64,000 nt of DNA from the NCBI GenBank assembly GCA_002709045.1, contig PAPJ01000053.1, forward strand, positions 55,657-119,656, written 5' to 3'. This DNA comes from Planctomycetaceae bacterium. GTDB taxonomy: Bacteria; Planctomycetota; Planctomycetia; Pirellulales; Pirellulaceae. This document shows, in pieces, positions 45,598 to 54,790 of the stretch (position 1 is its first letter; the number at the start of each line of letters is the position of its first letter). The notes below the pieces were generated by a model. That model did no database searches and was not told where the DNA came from. It was given only the letters and a program-made list of their open reading frames with translations. Position numbers and translations under genes: made by a program.

Positions 45598-46227
45598 ATG
45601 ATTCGTAAACTAATGATCGCTCTGCCCGCCCTGCTTCTTGCCGCAGGTCTCACAATGGCAGACAAAAAAAATGATGGTTTTGTAACCATCACGAACGGAA
45701 AAGATTTCAAAGGCTGGAAAGCCAGCGAAAACAAAGATTCATGGAGCATGAAAGACGGGGCATTTGTTGCTCATGGTCCTCGAAGTCACTTGTTCTATGA
45801 AGCCGGCAAACCGTATAAAAACTTTGAGCTCAAGGTTGATGTGATGACCGAGCCTGGCAGTAACGGTGGTATCTACTTCCATACTAAATATCAGGAGGAC
45901 GGCTGGCCAAAATACGGCTACGAAGCTCAGGTTAATATTACCCATGGAGATCCAAAAAAGAGCGGCAGCCTTTATGGCGTCGTTGACATTCCCGATCCTA
46001 AGCTGAAAGATAACGAATTCTACGAAACTCACATCATTGTCAAAGATCGGCATATTGTGATTAAGCTTAACGGCCGTACTGTTGTCGATTACACAGAACC
46101 AAAAGGTCAGGAGGCTTTCAGTAAAGACTTTGAACGCCGTCTTGGCGACGGAACTTTTGCTCTGCAATGTCATGATCCGAAGAGCATCGTTCACTTCAAA
46201 AACATTCGGGTTAAACGTCTTAAATAA
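45598..46227 (+). CDS. DUF1080 protein (3-keto-disaccharide hydrolase family)
   Basis: 209 residues with a short Sec signal (cleavage near TMA-DK). The DUF1080 concanavalin-like fold is recognised from NGKDFKGWKA, WSMKDGAFVAHG, NFELKVDVMTEPGSNGGIYFHTKYQ and FALQCHDPKSIVHFKNIRVKRL. Family members include a 3-keto-disaccharide hydrolase. Same operon as the preceding oxidoreductase, which could produce the keto sugar. Periplasmic or extracellular. Confidence 0.9.
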   Translation: MIRKLMIALPALLLAAGLTMADKKNDGFVTITNGKDFKGWKASENKDSWSMKDGAFVAHGPRSHLFYEAGKPYKNFELKVDVMTEPGSNGGIYFHTKYQEDGWPKYGYEAQVNITHGDPKKSGSLYGVVDIPDPKLKDNEFYETHIIVKDRHIVIKLNGRTVVDYTEPKGQEAFSKDFERRLGDGTFALQCHDPKSIVHFKNIRVKRLK

Positions 46228-46436
46228 TTTGCCTGCAGGGACGATGCAAAATAAGGGTGTCGTTTTTTCTTACCGGAATCCCGGCTCGCATTTTTCATCT
46301 TTTCGTCTGATCCGATAACAAGGATAAAATTTCGTGTACGGCAGGATTATTATGAGGGTATGGCAGACGGGCATCCGCCGCCTCAACTGTTATGCCGTGA
46401 ATTCTATTGACCTATTTTGAATCGATTTTTTCTAAC

Positions 46437-46469
46437 CCCCGGAAGTAATTCTTACTTCCGGGGTTTTTT
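46437..46469 (+). terminator. Intrinsic terminator ahead of the DHODH-like gene
   Basis: CCCCGGAAGTAA (46437-46448) and TTACTTCCGGGG (46452-46463) form a perfect 12-base stem with a TTC loop, followed by TTTTTT. It is 209 bases after the DUF1080 stop and only 11-57 bases before the candidate starts of the next gene, so it may also act as an attenuator for it. Confidence 0.85.
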
Positions 46470-46525
46470 GATGGGCTTAGATGGCAACCGCGAGGCTCGT
46501 TGATTATCTCAGGTATGATAGCAGT

Positions 46526-47566
46526 ATGAATCTTCCACGCTACGATCGACAGCAAAGCTATCAATGGAATTACGATAATGCCCCCGGGGCCGTTGAACTC
46601 GAAATTCCTAAATGGCCCGGTAATAGTTCCTTTTGCGGCTTTAATCTTCAATCACCACTAGGTATGCCGGCCGGACCATTACTAAACGGGAAATGGTGCC
46701 TTTATTATGCCAGCCTCGGATTTGATTTTGTGACCTACAAAACCGTCCGCAGCAGATATCGAGCTTGTTACGATCTCCCTAACCTTCAGCCGGTTCGAGT
46801 CGGCATGCTCAATGGTTGTGAAGTTGATGTACCAACACAACAGAATATGACCGGTAGTTGGGCTGTGTCTTATGGTATGCCCTCAACCGAACCGGAAATT
46901 TGGCGGGCAGACGTCGCTCGTACTCGCGATCTGCTTGCCGATGAAAAAATACTCTGCGTTTCAGTCGTTGGTTCTGTTCAGCCGGACTGGAGCCTGCAAC
47001 AACTCGCCGATGACTATGCCCTGTGTGCCCGGCAGGCAGTGGATAGCGGAGCTGATTGTGTCGAAGCAAACTTCTCCTGTCCCAATGTGTCCACATGCGA
47101 TGGGCAACTTTACCAAATACCTGAAGACTGCCAGATCGTAACAAAAACCATTCGTGACGAAATCGGTGACACGCCTTTGATTGCAAAAATCGGAAGGATC
47201 GCACGCCCAGACAAGATGTGTGCATTACTGGAAAAGATTCACCCTTTCATCGATGCACTGGCGATGACCAACAGTATTGCCACACGGGTTAAAGATAAGC
47301 AGGGTAAATTTCTGTTTGACGGACAATTACGGGGCATCTGTGGTAAAGCGACCCTGAATGCCTCCGTTGAACAAACGCAATTGGCCAACGATATTAATCA
47401 GGAATATGGGTATGCCCTCGAACTTATCGGAGTAGGTGGGGCCAGCTGCCTTGCTGATGTACAGGAATATATCAATGCCGGAGCAACGGCGGTTCATCTG
47501 GCAACGGCAGCAATGGAAAATCCACGAGTTGCCATTGAAATAAAAGCCGAAGCGGCCGCTAAGTAA
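46526..47566 (+). CDS. Dihydroorotate dehydrogenase-like flavoprotein
   Basis: About 346 residues from ATG 46526; an ATG at 46481 would give 361. LQSPLGMPAGPLLNGKW, EANFSCPNVST (catalytic loop N-x-S-C-P-N), PLIAKIGRI, LAMTNSIAT and ELIGVGGASCLADVQEYINAGATAVHLAT are the FMN-barrel motifs of DHODH and dihydropyrimidine dehydrogenases. The class 1-like Cys in the loop is present. It may make orotate or act on another pyrimidine; the sequence is divergent enough that pyrD is not asserted. The start is close to a terminator. Confidence 0.8.
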   Translation: MNLPRYDRQQSYQWNYDNAPGAVELEIPKWPGNSSFCGFNLQSPLGMPAGPLLNGKWCLYYASLGFDFVTYKTVRSRYRACYDLPNLQPVRVGMLNGCEVDVPTQQNMTGSWAVSYGMPSTEPEIWRADVARTRDLLADEKILCVSVVGSVQPDWSLQQLADDYALCARQAVDSGADCVEANFSCPNVSTCDGQLYQIPEDCQIVTKTIRDEIGDTPLIAKIGRIARPDKMCALLEKIHPFIDALAMTNSIATRVKDKQGKFLFDGQLRGICGKATLNASVEQTQLANDINQEYGYALELIGVGGASCLADVQEYINAGATAVHLATAAMENPRVAIEIKAEAAAK

Positions 47567-47582
47567 ATATTGGTTATTGGCG

Positions 47583-47708
47583 CATAAAAAACGGGCCCGG
47601 AATACTAAGCTCGTAATTCGTAAACCACTTGTCCCCAGCGACGACCGACGGAAGCTAAACGTTTGTCGGTTTTGGCTACGAATCAGACCTTAATACTTCT
47701 GGCCCGTT
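47583..47708 (-). ncRNA. Small RNA gene candidate with nested hairpin and U-tract
   Basis: On the minus strand, AACGGGCC (47708-47701) pairs with GGCCCGTT (47597-47590) over eight bases, then six U (47591-47586) follow, like an intrinsic terminator. Inside, ATTCGTA pairs with TACGAAT (47683-47677 with 47622-47616) and ACCGAC with GTCGGT (47670-47665 with 47649-47644). A TATACA box lies just upstream (47715-47710). The RNA of about 120 bases points towards the DHODH-like gene end, tail to tail. It did not match tRNA, SRP RNA or tmRNA motifs by eye; a 6S-like RNA is possible but short. Confidence 0.6.
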
Positions 47709-47709
47709 A

Positions 47710-47715
47710 TGTATA
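47710..47715 (-). promoter_or_regulatory. -10-like box for the small RNA candidate
   Basis: TATACA on the minus strand, immediately before the small RNA candidate's terminal stem. The -35 region is weak (AGTGAA at 17 bases). Confidence 0.4.
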
Positions 47716-48068
47716 AACTTGAAGAAATGAGCTTCACTTGCAGTCCCCACCGAAGCCTGCTCATTCTCCCGCAAAGATTTCGTAATTTACTTACTTTTCC
47801 CTTGCACCCTATATATCGCATATTACCCATTCACTTCTCTTCCAAAAATATTAACAGACCCGAATTGTTTACCGAGTCTCTCTAGTTCTATAACGACTTT
47901 ACTGATTATCCGGATTACGCGCCCACAACAGTCCAGCCCGGCGATAATCAGGTTGCAACCCGAGAATTGAATCTTTTTTTCCAGTTTTCCACACCAACGA
48001 TGTCCGATTTACCTAGTACAATTCACTAAGACGTCCATTATTCAATTCTGAAATCGGATAACGAGAAA
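47716..48068. other. Intergenic region upstream of the TPR-like gene
   Basis: About 350 bases, AT-rich, with no supported reading frame. It probably holds the promoters of the small RNA (leftward) and the TPR-like gene (rightward). No terminator hairpin was seen. Confidence 0.45.
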
Positions 48069-49079
48069 ATGTCAAAGAACATGCTCCGCCTCATCATTTG
48101 TCTTCTAATGTCTATTAGCGTAACAGTTGAGGCACAAAATACTTCAGAAGCAAAACTCTATGGAAAGGGTGTCCATGCTTATAACAATGGCGAATATGAT
48201 ACCGCATTAGACTTCTTCAATGCTGGGGTTGACCAGGGTACAGAGGATCCACGCGTTTTCTTATTCCGTGGTCTGGTTTATCACCATCAGGGCAAGACAA
48301 AAGAATCGCTCGCAGATCTCACCAAGGGCGCGGAATTAGAAGCTGTAGATAAGCGAGGTTTCTATCCTGTATCACCAGCCCTGATACAAGTACAGGGTAA
48401 GATTCGAATACAAATTGAAATAATGCGTCGTGAAGCACGGAATAATCTGATAGCCCTCGAGAAAACTCGCGCTGCCGCTCGTTACGAACAACAGAAAGCA
48501 AACGAAACTACGGCTTTACGCAAGCCGATGCCAAAACAGGCACCTGTTGTGCCTCTGGATGCCCAGCAAACAGTTCGCCGAGAAAATCCTTTTGCTCCAG
48601 ATAACATTAGCGGGATCAAAAACAATCCGTCAAATGTTACCGTTTCCGAAGGAAACCCCACAGCTGCGATTAATGACAAAGATCCATTGGCAAACTTAAA
48701 CAACGACAAACCAATGCCGCCTAATCCGAAGACTAACAACAAACCACCGGCAGGTAACAATCCATTTGCTCCGGGTAATAACACTTCACCTGCAGACAAC
48801 AAACCACCAGCAGATAATAACCCGTTTAATACTGACAATACCGCTCCTGGCAACAATAATAGCGATAAAGAAAATAAAAATGGAGGCACACTCGGGGCAA
48901 TCTTTGGTTCACTTAATCCATTTGGTGGTGGCAACGTTCAGCCGGATCCGAATGAAGGAAATATTCCAACATCATTAGATGAAATCAAAAAACTCATTCA
49001 GGGCAATCTGCCAGATGGTGATAAACCGGCACCGGATAGTAAGAATCCATCTGATCCACTCCCAAATCCATTCAAATAA
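48069..49079 (+). CDS. Secreted TPR-like protein with Asn/Pro-rich tail
   Basis: 336 residues. Sec signal (cleavage near VEA-QN). Residues about 27-100 hold two TPR repeats (AKLYGKGVHAYNNGEYDTALDFF, DPRVFLFRGLVYHHQGKTKES). After a helical linker, residues about 175-290 are low-complexity Asn/Pro/Asp with repeated NPFAPGNN and NKPPADNNPF units. Probably an exported scaffold or substrate-binding protein. A terminator follows. Function unknown. Confidence 0.72.
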   Translation: MSKNMLRLIICLLMSISVTVEAQNTSEAKLYGKGVHAYNNGEYDTALDFFNAGVDQGTEDPRVFLFRGLVYHHQGKTKESLADLTKGAELEAVDKRGFYPVSPALIQVQGKIRIQIEIMRREARNNLIALEKTRAAARYEQQKANETTALRKPMPKQAPVVPLDAQQTVRRENPFAPDNISGIKNNPSNVTVSEGNPTAAINDKDPLANLNNDKPMPPNPKTNNKPPAGNNPFAPGNNTSPADNKPPADNNPFNTDNTAPGNNNSDKENKNGGTLGAIFGSLNPFGGGNVQPDPNEGNIPTSLDEIKKLIQGNLPDGDKPAPDSKNPSDPLPNPFK

Positions 49080-49111
49080 ACTTGTTTGAATTCGATTTCT
49101 AGAAAACAAAC

Positions 49112-49149
49112 TCCGAAAGCATGATGATGGCAGGCTTTCGGATTTTTTT
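49112..49149 (+). terminator. Intrinsic terminator after the TPR-like gene
   Basis: TCCGAAAGC (49112-49120) pairs with GCTTTCGGA (49134-49142) over nine bases, followed by TTTTTTT. Confidence 0.85.
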
Positions 49150-49292
49150 GCGCGTTGCCACTATAGTTTCTGTAGATACCCTCCCTCTAATTTTTAAGGT
49201 AAAATGGAGAGCTCCTGAAAGCACTTTTACGTGTTTCCGGCACTCTGATACTCCGCAATAAATAACCCCCTCCAATACATTCGGATTAGAAT

Positions 49293-51602
49293 ATGAATCG
49301 CTTATTAACTGCTGTTCTTTCAACCGTTGTTACATTTAGTTTTCTGGTTCAGATGGTGATAGCCGCACCGACGATCAGCAACATCAGTGTTCCTGGAATT
49401 CAGACTGGCACAACCATTCAGATAACTGTAACAGGTGCTGATCTGGCTCCTGCTCCGAAACTCATTGCTTCCTTTCCGATCGCATCTCAAAAAGCGATCC
49501 CGGGATCAGACAATGGCAAAGCGATCATCGAACTAACAACAACCAAAATTCAACCGGGGATTCACTGGATTCGCATTGCCAGCGACAAAGGAATATCAAA
49601 CGCTCTTTCTTTGGGTGTCGACAACCTTCCTCAGCTCCCGTTTGTCGAAACTGTCGAGTCATTACCAGTTGCTCTATCCGGTGATCTTAGCGGAGGTAAC
49701 ATTCTAAAGACTTCCTTCACTGCCAAGGCTAATGATCCGATCGTGGTAGATATTGAGGGCCGGCGAATCGGCTCTAACATCCGTCCTGTTCTGCGACTGT
49801 TAGATGCCACCGGAGTTCAAATCGGTTTCAGTGCTCCTCAGCCGGAATTGCACGGAGATGCCCGAATCTCAACGACTATCCCTGCTGATGGAACCTACAC
49901 ATTGGAAATGCACGACATTCTCTACAAAGGCCCGGGGCCCGGACGCTTCAGATTAAAAATTGGAAACCTGTCATTTGCTGATTTGGCATTTCCAATCGGT
50001 GTTCAGGCCGGCCAGGCAACCAGTGTTAAATATAGTCGCACTAATATCAACAGCGCTATCAACGTAAACTCAGCAAGTGATACTATTAGCTCTCTGCCGC
50101 TGCCGGACACAGGCCATGCCACCGGTTCACGACCACAAATTATATTTAGTCATCATGCTGAATATGTTGAATCGGATCAAACTGCGGATGTACCAGCCGC
50201 ACCGGTTGGAATTAACGGTCGTCTTTCCAAAAAAGGTGAAACCGACTCTTTCAAAGTGCTGGCCAAACCCGGTTCAAGGTTAAGGCTCGATGTTGTTGCT
50301 CGCCGTGCTGGTTCGCCGGTTGACGGAGTGTTAGTTATCAGAGCAGCGAATGGCAGTGAGATCGGACGAAATGATGACCGGCCTGGTCTGTCGGATCCGG
50401 GCGTCGACGTCACGGTACCGGGCGACTCGGAATTTATCACTGTCTCACTAAATGACTTACTGCGACGCGGTGGCGAAGACTTTATCTATCGCATTGAAAT
50501 TCAGGATATCAGTCAGCCCCAATTTGCGGTGACTATTGCTCAGGATCGTCTGCAGATTCCATCCGGTTCCACACAAACGTTCATCGTGGATATCGCCCGG
50601 CAGGGATATAACGGAGATATCAATCTGGAATTTGAGAGCCTGCCAGAAGGGATTACTGTCGACGGCAACCTCGTCCTCGCAGGTCGTAGTCGCGGACTTA
50701 TCTCCATCACTGCTGCGGATGGTGCCGCTATTTCAAAAATTGGGCGTATTATCGCCACTGCTGATGATGAAAGTGTCGCAACGCGAAAAATCGCTACCGT
50801 AGGTACTGACAATCCTCATTACCGGGTATTACCGGAACTTCGTCATAGTCTGGGTATCGCTCGCACAGAAGCAGCTCCGATCAAAGTTTCACTTGCTGCC
50901 GAAACAACGGAACTACAAAGCTCGCGCGGAAAATTCATGCCCTTAACAGTAAATGTACAACGCAATGAAGGCATTGCCGGCAACATCCGCCTGCGATTAG
51001 TCTCCAATCAAACGATGCCTCGTAAGAAAGTGAAGCAGAACAACAAAGACGTGGAAGTTGATGATACAGATCGGGCCCTGCGATTAAGTGAAGAACCAAT
51101 GCTTGCTACCGATGTCACCAGCCAAACTGTTAATCTGTGGATTCCACATGATCTTGGGCTCATGGCCTGGCGCGGGGCTATTGTCGCTGAACTGCTAAGT
51201 GGGGACAACAAGAACGTCGTGGCGACCGTCTCCACGATACAACTTACAATCACACCGCTGGACGCAATCAGCATTACGTTATCCACTGATCCGAATATTA
51301 CAGCTCGGGCCGGAGAAGGGGAAACTGGTCACTTCGCCGGGACGATCAATCGTGCTGCCGGTTTTGATAAGCCTGTCACCGTCACGCTAACAGGACTACC
51401 CGAAGGTTATGGCGCCCCTAGCATCGAGGTTCCTGCCGACCAAACTGAATTCAAACTGGAAGTCCGCTTCGCTAAAGAAGCAAAACCGGCTGACCTGAAG
51501 GACATTAAGTTAGTCGCAAATGCAGCCACTGATCTTAAGCCTGAAGTCCGGGTCAATAGTAATCAAATCAACACCAATATAAAGGTCGTTGTTCAAGAGT
51601 AA
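49293..51602 (+). CDS. Secreted multi-domain pre-peptidase-like (PPC) protein
   Basis: 769 residues with Sec signal (cleavage near VIA-AP). An N-terminal IPT-like segment (ISNISVPGIQTGTTIQITVTGADL) is followed by PPC-like domains (about 125-230 and 300-405; GETDSFKVLAKPGSRLRLDVVARRAGSPVDGVLVI) and Ig-like repeats (SITLSTDPNITARAGEGETGHF). No catalytic site. Planctomycete proteins of this plan are thought to bind extracellular polymers or support secretion; it lies 48 bases before the sulfatase gene. Confidence 0.75.
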   Translation: MNRLLTAVLSTVVTFSFLVQMVIAAPTISNISVPGIQTGTTIQITVTGADLAPAPKLIASFPIASQKAIPGSDNGKAIIELTTTKIQPGIHWIRIASDKGISNALSLGVDNLPQLPFVETVESLPVALSGDLSGGNILKTSFTAKANDPIVVDIEGRRIGSNIRPVLRLLDATGVQIGFSAPQPELHGDARISTTIPADGTYTLEMHDILYKGPGPGRFRLKIGNLSFADLAFPIGVQAGQATSVKYSRTNINSAINVNSASDTISSLPLPDTGHATGSRPQIIFSHHAEYVESDQTADVPAAPVGINGRLSKKGETDSFKVLAKPGSRLRLDVVARRAGSPVDGVLVIRAANGSEIGRNDDRPGLSDPGVDVTVPGDSEFITVSLNDLLRRGGEDFIYRIEIQDISQPQFAVTIAQDRLQIPSGSTQTFIVDIARQGYNGDINLEFESLPEGITVDGNLVLAGRSRGLISITAADGAAISKIGRIIATADDESVATRKIATVGTDNPHYRVLPELRHSLGIARTEAAPIKVSLAAETTELQSSRGKFMPLTVNVQRNEGIAGNIRLRLVSNQTMPRKKVKQNNKDVEVDDTDRALRLSEEPMLATDVTSQTVNLWIPHDLGLMAWRGAIVAELLSGDNKNVVATVSTIQLTITPLDAISITLSTDPNITARAGEGETGHFAGTINRAAGFDKPVTVTLTGLPEGYGAPSIEVPADQTEFKLEVRFAKEAKPADLKDIKLVANAATDLKPEVRVNSNQINTNIKVVVQE

Positions 51603-51650
51603 CGTTATTATCACTCCATCTACAGCGAGCTTTTACTTCTAAGGAATACA

Positions 51651-53753
51651 ATGCGTCTTTCACAACGATTATTCATCTTTGCAGGCTTTGCTCTGTGTTT
51701 TGCCATTATTCAAAGCGTTGAAGCTCAGGATAAAGATACTCGCCCTAATATTCTGTTTATTTTCTCGGATGACCATGCCTATCAATCGATTAGTGCTTAC
51801 GGCAGTGTTGTCAATAAGACGCCAAATCTGGATCGTATTGCCAATGAAGGTCTGCGATTTGATCGTGCCTTCGTAACCAATTCAATTTGTGGGCCATCAC
51901 GGGCGGTAGTCCTTACCGGTAAATATGGTCACCTTAATGGTTTCGTTCGAAACGGGAACACCTTTAATGGAAACCAGCAAACCGTCTCTAAACTACTACA
52001 GCAGGCCGGTTATGAAACCGCGGTGATTGGTAAGTGGCATCTCAAAAGTACTCCGATTGGATTCGACTATTACCACGTTCTGATCGGGCAGGGGCCATAC
52101 TACAACCCTCCCATGAGAACGACCGATGGCCCGGTCAATCATATCGGTTACACGACTGAAATCATTACCGACCAGACTCTCAAGTACCTAAAAGAGCGGC
52201 GAGATCCGGATAAACCTTTCTTTCTGATGTACCAACACAAAGCTCCGCACCGAAACTGGCAGCCCGGTCCAAACGAAATCAATAATTACAATAATGAAAC
52301 CATCCCCGAACCAATCACGCTATTCGATGATTACAAAGGGCGTACATCTGCCGCTCGCAATCAGGCAATGACTGTCAAGGAACATCTAACCCGCACTGAC
52401 CTCAAGCTGGATCCACCTAAAAATCTGACGCCCGAACAACTTAAAATCTGGAACGAAGCTTACGACAAAAAAAATGCTGCGTTGGAAAATCTTAACCTTG
52501 ATGGGGACGCACTGATCCGCTGGAAGTACCAACGATATGTCAAAGACTACCTGCGATGTATCGACAGTGTCGACAAAAACGTTGGCCGGGTACTCGATTA
52601 TCTTGATGCCTCGGGGCTCGCTGAAAATACAATCGTTATCTATACCTCGGATCAGGGTTGGTATTTGGGTGAACATGGATGGTATGACAAACGGTGGATG
52701 TATGAAGAATCATTTCGTACACCCCTCTTGGTTCGCTGGCCGGGAAAAATTGAACCAAACACGGTAAGCACCGATATGGTGATGAATCTGGACTTTGCTC
52801 AAACCTTTCTGGATATTGCCGGTGCTGACGAGCCTGAAGATATGCAAGGCGCCAGCATGAAAACAATTTTTGAAGGTAACACACCTGATGACTGGAGAAA
52901 AAGCGTTTACTACCACTACTACGAATTCCCCGGAGCTCATAGTGTCGCCAAACACAATGGAGTGCGCACGGAACGCTATAAGCTGATCAATTTCTACGAC
53001 AATAAAGAGTGGGAGCTGTTCGATCTTGAAACAGATCCCAACGAATTAAATAGCGTCTATGATGATCCGGCATACGCCGATATCAAAAAAGAATTGGAAA
53101 TCGAATTAAAGCGTCTACAGACCTTCTATAAAGACGACGGAACTGTAGTCAATTTCGGTGCCGCCCGGGCAAAATCTCAACCCACACTGCTCGTTCGACG
53201 ATTTCGTTTTGGTGACTTCGAAAATACTGAAAAATCACCTCATGGAACCGCTGTCATCTCGGATGGAAAAAAGCAGCTATTTCATAACCCAAGTAACGGG
53301 AAATTCAATCCGGAATACAAACCTATCGCTCTGGGTGGTTTCATCTACCCAACGAATGGCAACGGAGTTATTGCGGCTCAGGGGGGTGAAGCAATGGGTT
53401 ACACGATGCAAATCAAAGATGGCAAACTTACCTTCTCAATTAAATCACAGGGACAGATGTTCACAGCGATCGGTCCTGAAGTGGTGTTAAATGAGTGGAC
53501 CCACGCTGTCGCGGTGCTAGATCGAAATGCCAAATTATCATTTATCGTTAACGGCCGGAAATTCCCGTCGAATGTTAAAGCCGCCTTTCTAAGTAGTGCA
53601 CCCGCTGATGCCTTTACGCTTGGAATCGATGGGGGGTCATTAGTTGGCGACTACGGTCAAGCCAACGGTTTCAAAGGCAAGATGGCTGATTTCCGTCTCT
53701 ATTGGGGTGTGCTTGAAAAAGAAACGCTTCAAAGTTGGGTAAACTCTAAATAA
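51651..53753 (+). CDS. Secreted sulfatase with LamG-like C-terminal domain
   Basis: 700 residues. After the signal peptide, PNILFIFSDDHAYQ supplies metal ligands (Asp40, Asp41), and ICGPSRAVVLTG holds the formylglycine motif CxPSR (Cys80-Gly-Pro-Ser-Arg84), so an activating enzyme is required. The sulfatase region runs to about 500; about residues 515-700 are a concanavalin/LamG-like domain (GFIYPTNGNGVIAAQGGEAMGY) that may bind a polysaccharide. It likely desulfates an algal or marine polysaccharide. Followed by the isomerase gene 69 bases on. Confidence 0.9.
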   Translation: MRLSQRLFIFAGFALCFAIIQSVEAQDKDTRPNILFIFSDDHAYQSISAYGSVVNKTPNLDRIANEGLRFDRAFVTNSICGPSRAVVLTGKYGHLNGFVRNGNTFNGNQQTVSKLLQQAGYETAVIGKWHLKSTPIGFDYYHVLIGQGPYYNPPMRTTDGPVNHIGYTTEIITDQTLKYLKERRDPDKPFFLMYQHKAPHRNWQPGPNEINNYNNETIPEPITLFDDYKGRTSAARNQAMTVKEHLTRTDLKLDPPKNLTPEQLKIWNEAYDKKNAALENLNLDGDALIRWKYQRYVKDYLRCIDSVDKNVGRVLDYLDASGLAENTIVIYTSDQGWYLGEHGWYDKRWMYEESFRTPLLVRWPGKIEPNTVSTDMVMNLDFAQTFLDIAGADEPEDMQGASMKTIFEGNTPDDWRKSVYYHYYEFPGAHSVAKHNGVRTERYKLINFYDNKEWELFDLETDPNELNSVYDDPAYADIKKELEIELKRLQTFYKDDGTVVNFGAARAKSQPTLLVRRFRFGDFENTEKSPHGTAVISDGKKQLFHNPSNGKFNPEYKPIALGGFIYPTNGNGVIAAQGGEAMGYTMQIKDGKLTFSIKSQGQMFTAIGPEVVLNEWTHAVAVLDRNAKLSFIVNGRKFPSNVKAAFLSSAPADAFTLGIDGGSLVGDYGQANGFKGKMADFRLYWGVLEKETLQSWVNSK

Positions 53754-53822
53754 AAAAAAGTGATCTCCATAAATTTAAAAAGCCAATCTCCCATAACTCA
53801 TTTTGTATTGGATCCTCCGGGT

Positions 53823-54761
53823 ATGAAACTAAATCGACGTCAGGCAATTCAAACCTCCGCTGCAGCACTTGCCTGTACCGGAACCATGGAGACCGTTTCT
53901 GCAGTCACTGTAGAAAATAACGCGAAACCGTTTGGTTACTGCTTCAACACCAGCTGTGTACGTGGCCAGCAACTTTCACTGGAAGAACAGGTTGATCTGG
54001 TCATCAAAGCCGGGTACGAAGGCATTGAGCCCTGGATTCGCGACATGCAGGCCTTCAAAGAAGGAGGAGGCAGCATTAAAGACCTTGGCAAAAAGCTGGC
54101 GGACAATAATGTCAAAGTTGTCAGTGCAATCGGCTTCGCCCGCTGGATTGTTAATGACGATCAAGAGCGAGCTAAAGGTCTGGAGACCGCCAAGCATGAT
54201 ATGGACCTGCTCAAGCAAATGGGTGGGGTAAGAATTGCAGCACCCCCGGTAGGTGCCACTGATATTGAAGGATTCGATTTGTTTGCTGCAGCGTCGCGAT
54301 ACTATGATCTCTGTGAGGTCGGACGTAATGCAGGTATCACTCCTCAATTAGAGCTTTGGGGTTTCTCCAAAACGCTTAGCCGGCTTGGTGAGCTGGCATT
54401 TGTTGCCACCGAAGCAGGACACCCGGATGCTTGTATCCTGCCGGATATCTACCACATCTATAAAGGCGGATCATCATTTGAAGGACTGAAAATGCTCAAT
54501 GGCCAACATATTCACTGTTTCCATGTGAATGATTATCCAGCTGATCCTCGACGGGAAACCATCGCTGATAAACATCGTGTACATGTAGGGGATGGAATCG
54601 CACCCGTCACGAAGATACTGCAAATGGTTCATAAGGCGGGTTGTCGGGGTATGTTGTCTTTAGAGCTATTCAATCCAGATTATTGGAAGCAGGATCCACT
54701 TAAAGTTGCCACTGAAGGCCTGGCTAAAGTCAAAGCTGCTGTTGCCAAAGCATTCGGATAA
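53823..54761 (+). CDS. Exported sugar phosphate isomerase/epimerase (TIM barrel)
   Basis: About 312 residues from ATG 53823; a GTG at 53760 would add 21 residues. LNRRQAIQTSAAALAC is a Tat signal. YEGIEPWIRDMQ, VVSAIGFARW, ITPQLELWGFS, CILPDIYHIYKGG, HCFHVNDYP and GMLSLELFN give the AP_endonuc_2 barrel with Glu, Asp, His ligands. Probably in the sulfatase operon, acting on the released sugar. Ribosome-binding site is weak. Confidence 0.84.
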   Translation: MKLNRRQAIQTSAAALACTGTMETVSAVTVENNAKPFGYCFNTSCVRGQQLSLEEQVDLVIKAGYEGIEPWIRDMQAFKEGGGSIKDLGKKLADNNVKVVSAIGFARWIVNDDQERAKGLETAKHDMDLLKQMGGVRIAAPPVGATDIEGFDLFAAASRYYDLCEVGRNAGITPQLELWGFSKTLSRLGELAFVATEAGHPDACILPDIYHIYKGGSSFEGLKMLNGQHIHCFHVNDYPADPRRETIADKHRVHVGDGIAPVTKILQMVHKAGCRGMLSLELFNPDYWKQDPLKVATEGLAKVKAAVAKAFG

Positions 54762-54790
54762 ACACGTCTCTCCTAAAATGAGTAAGAATC

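Noticed and set aside
46809..47225. 138-residue minus-strand frame inside the DHODH-like gene
   Set aside because: Antisense shadow of a recognised flavoprotein gene.
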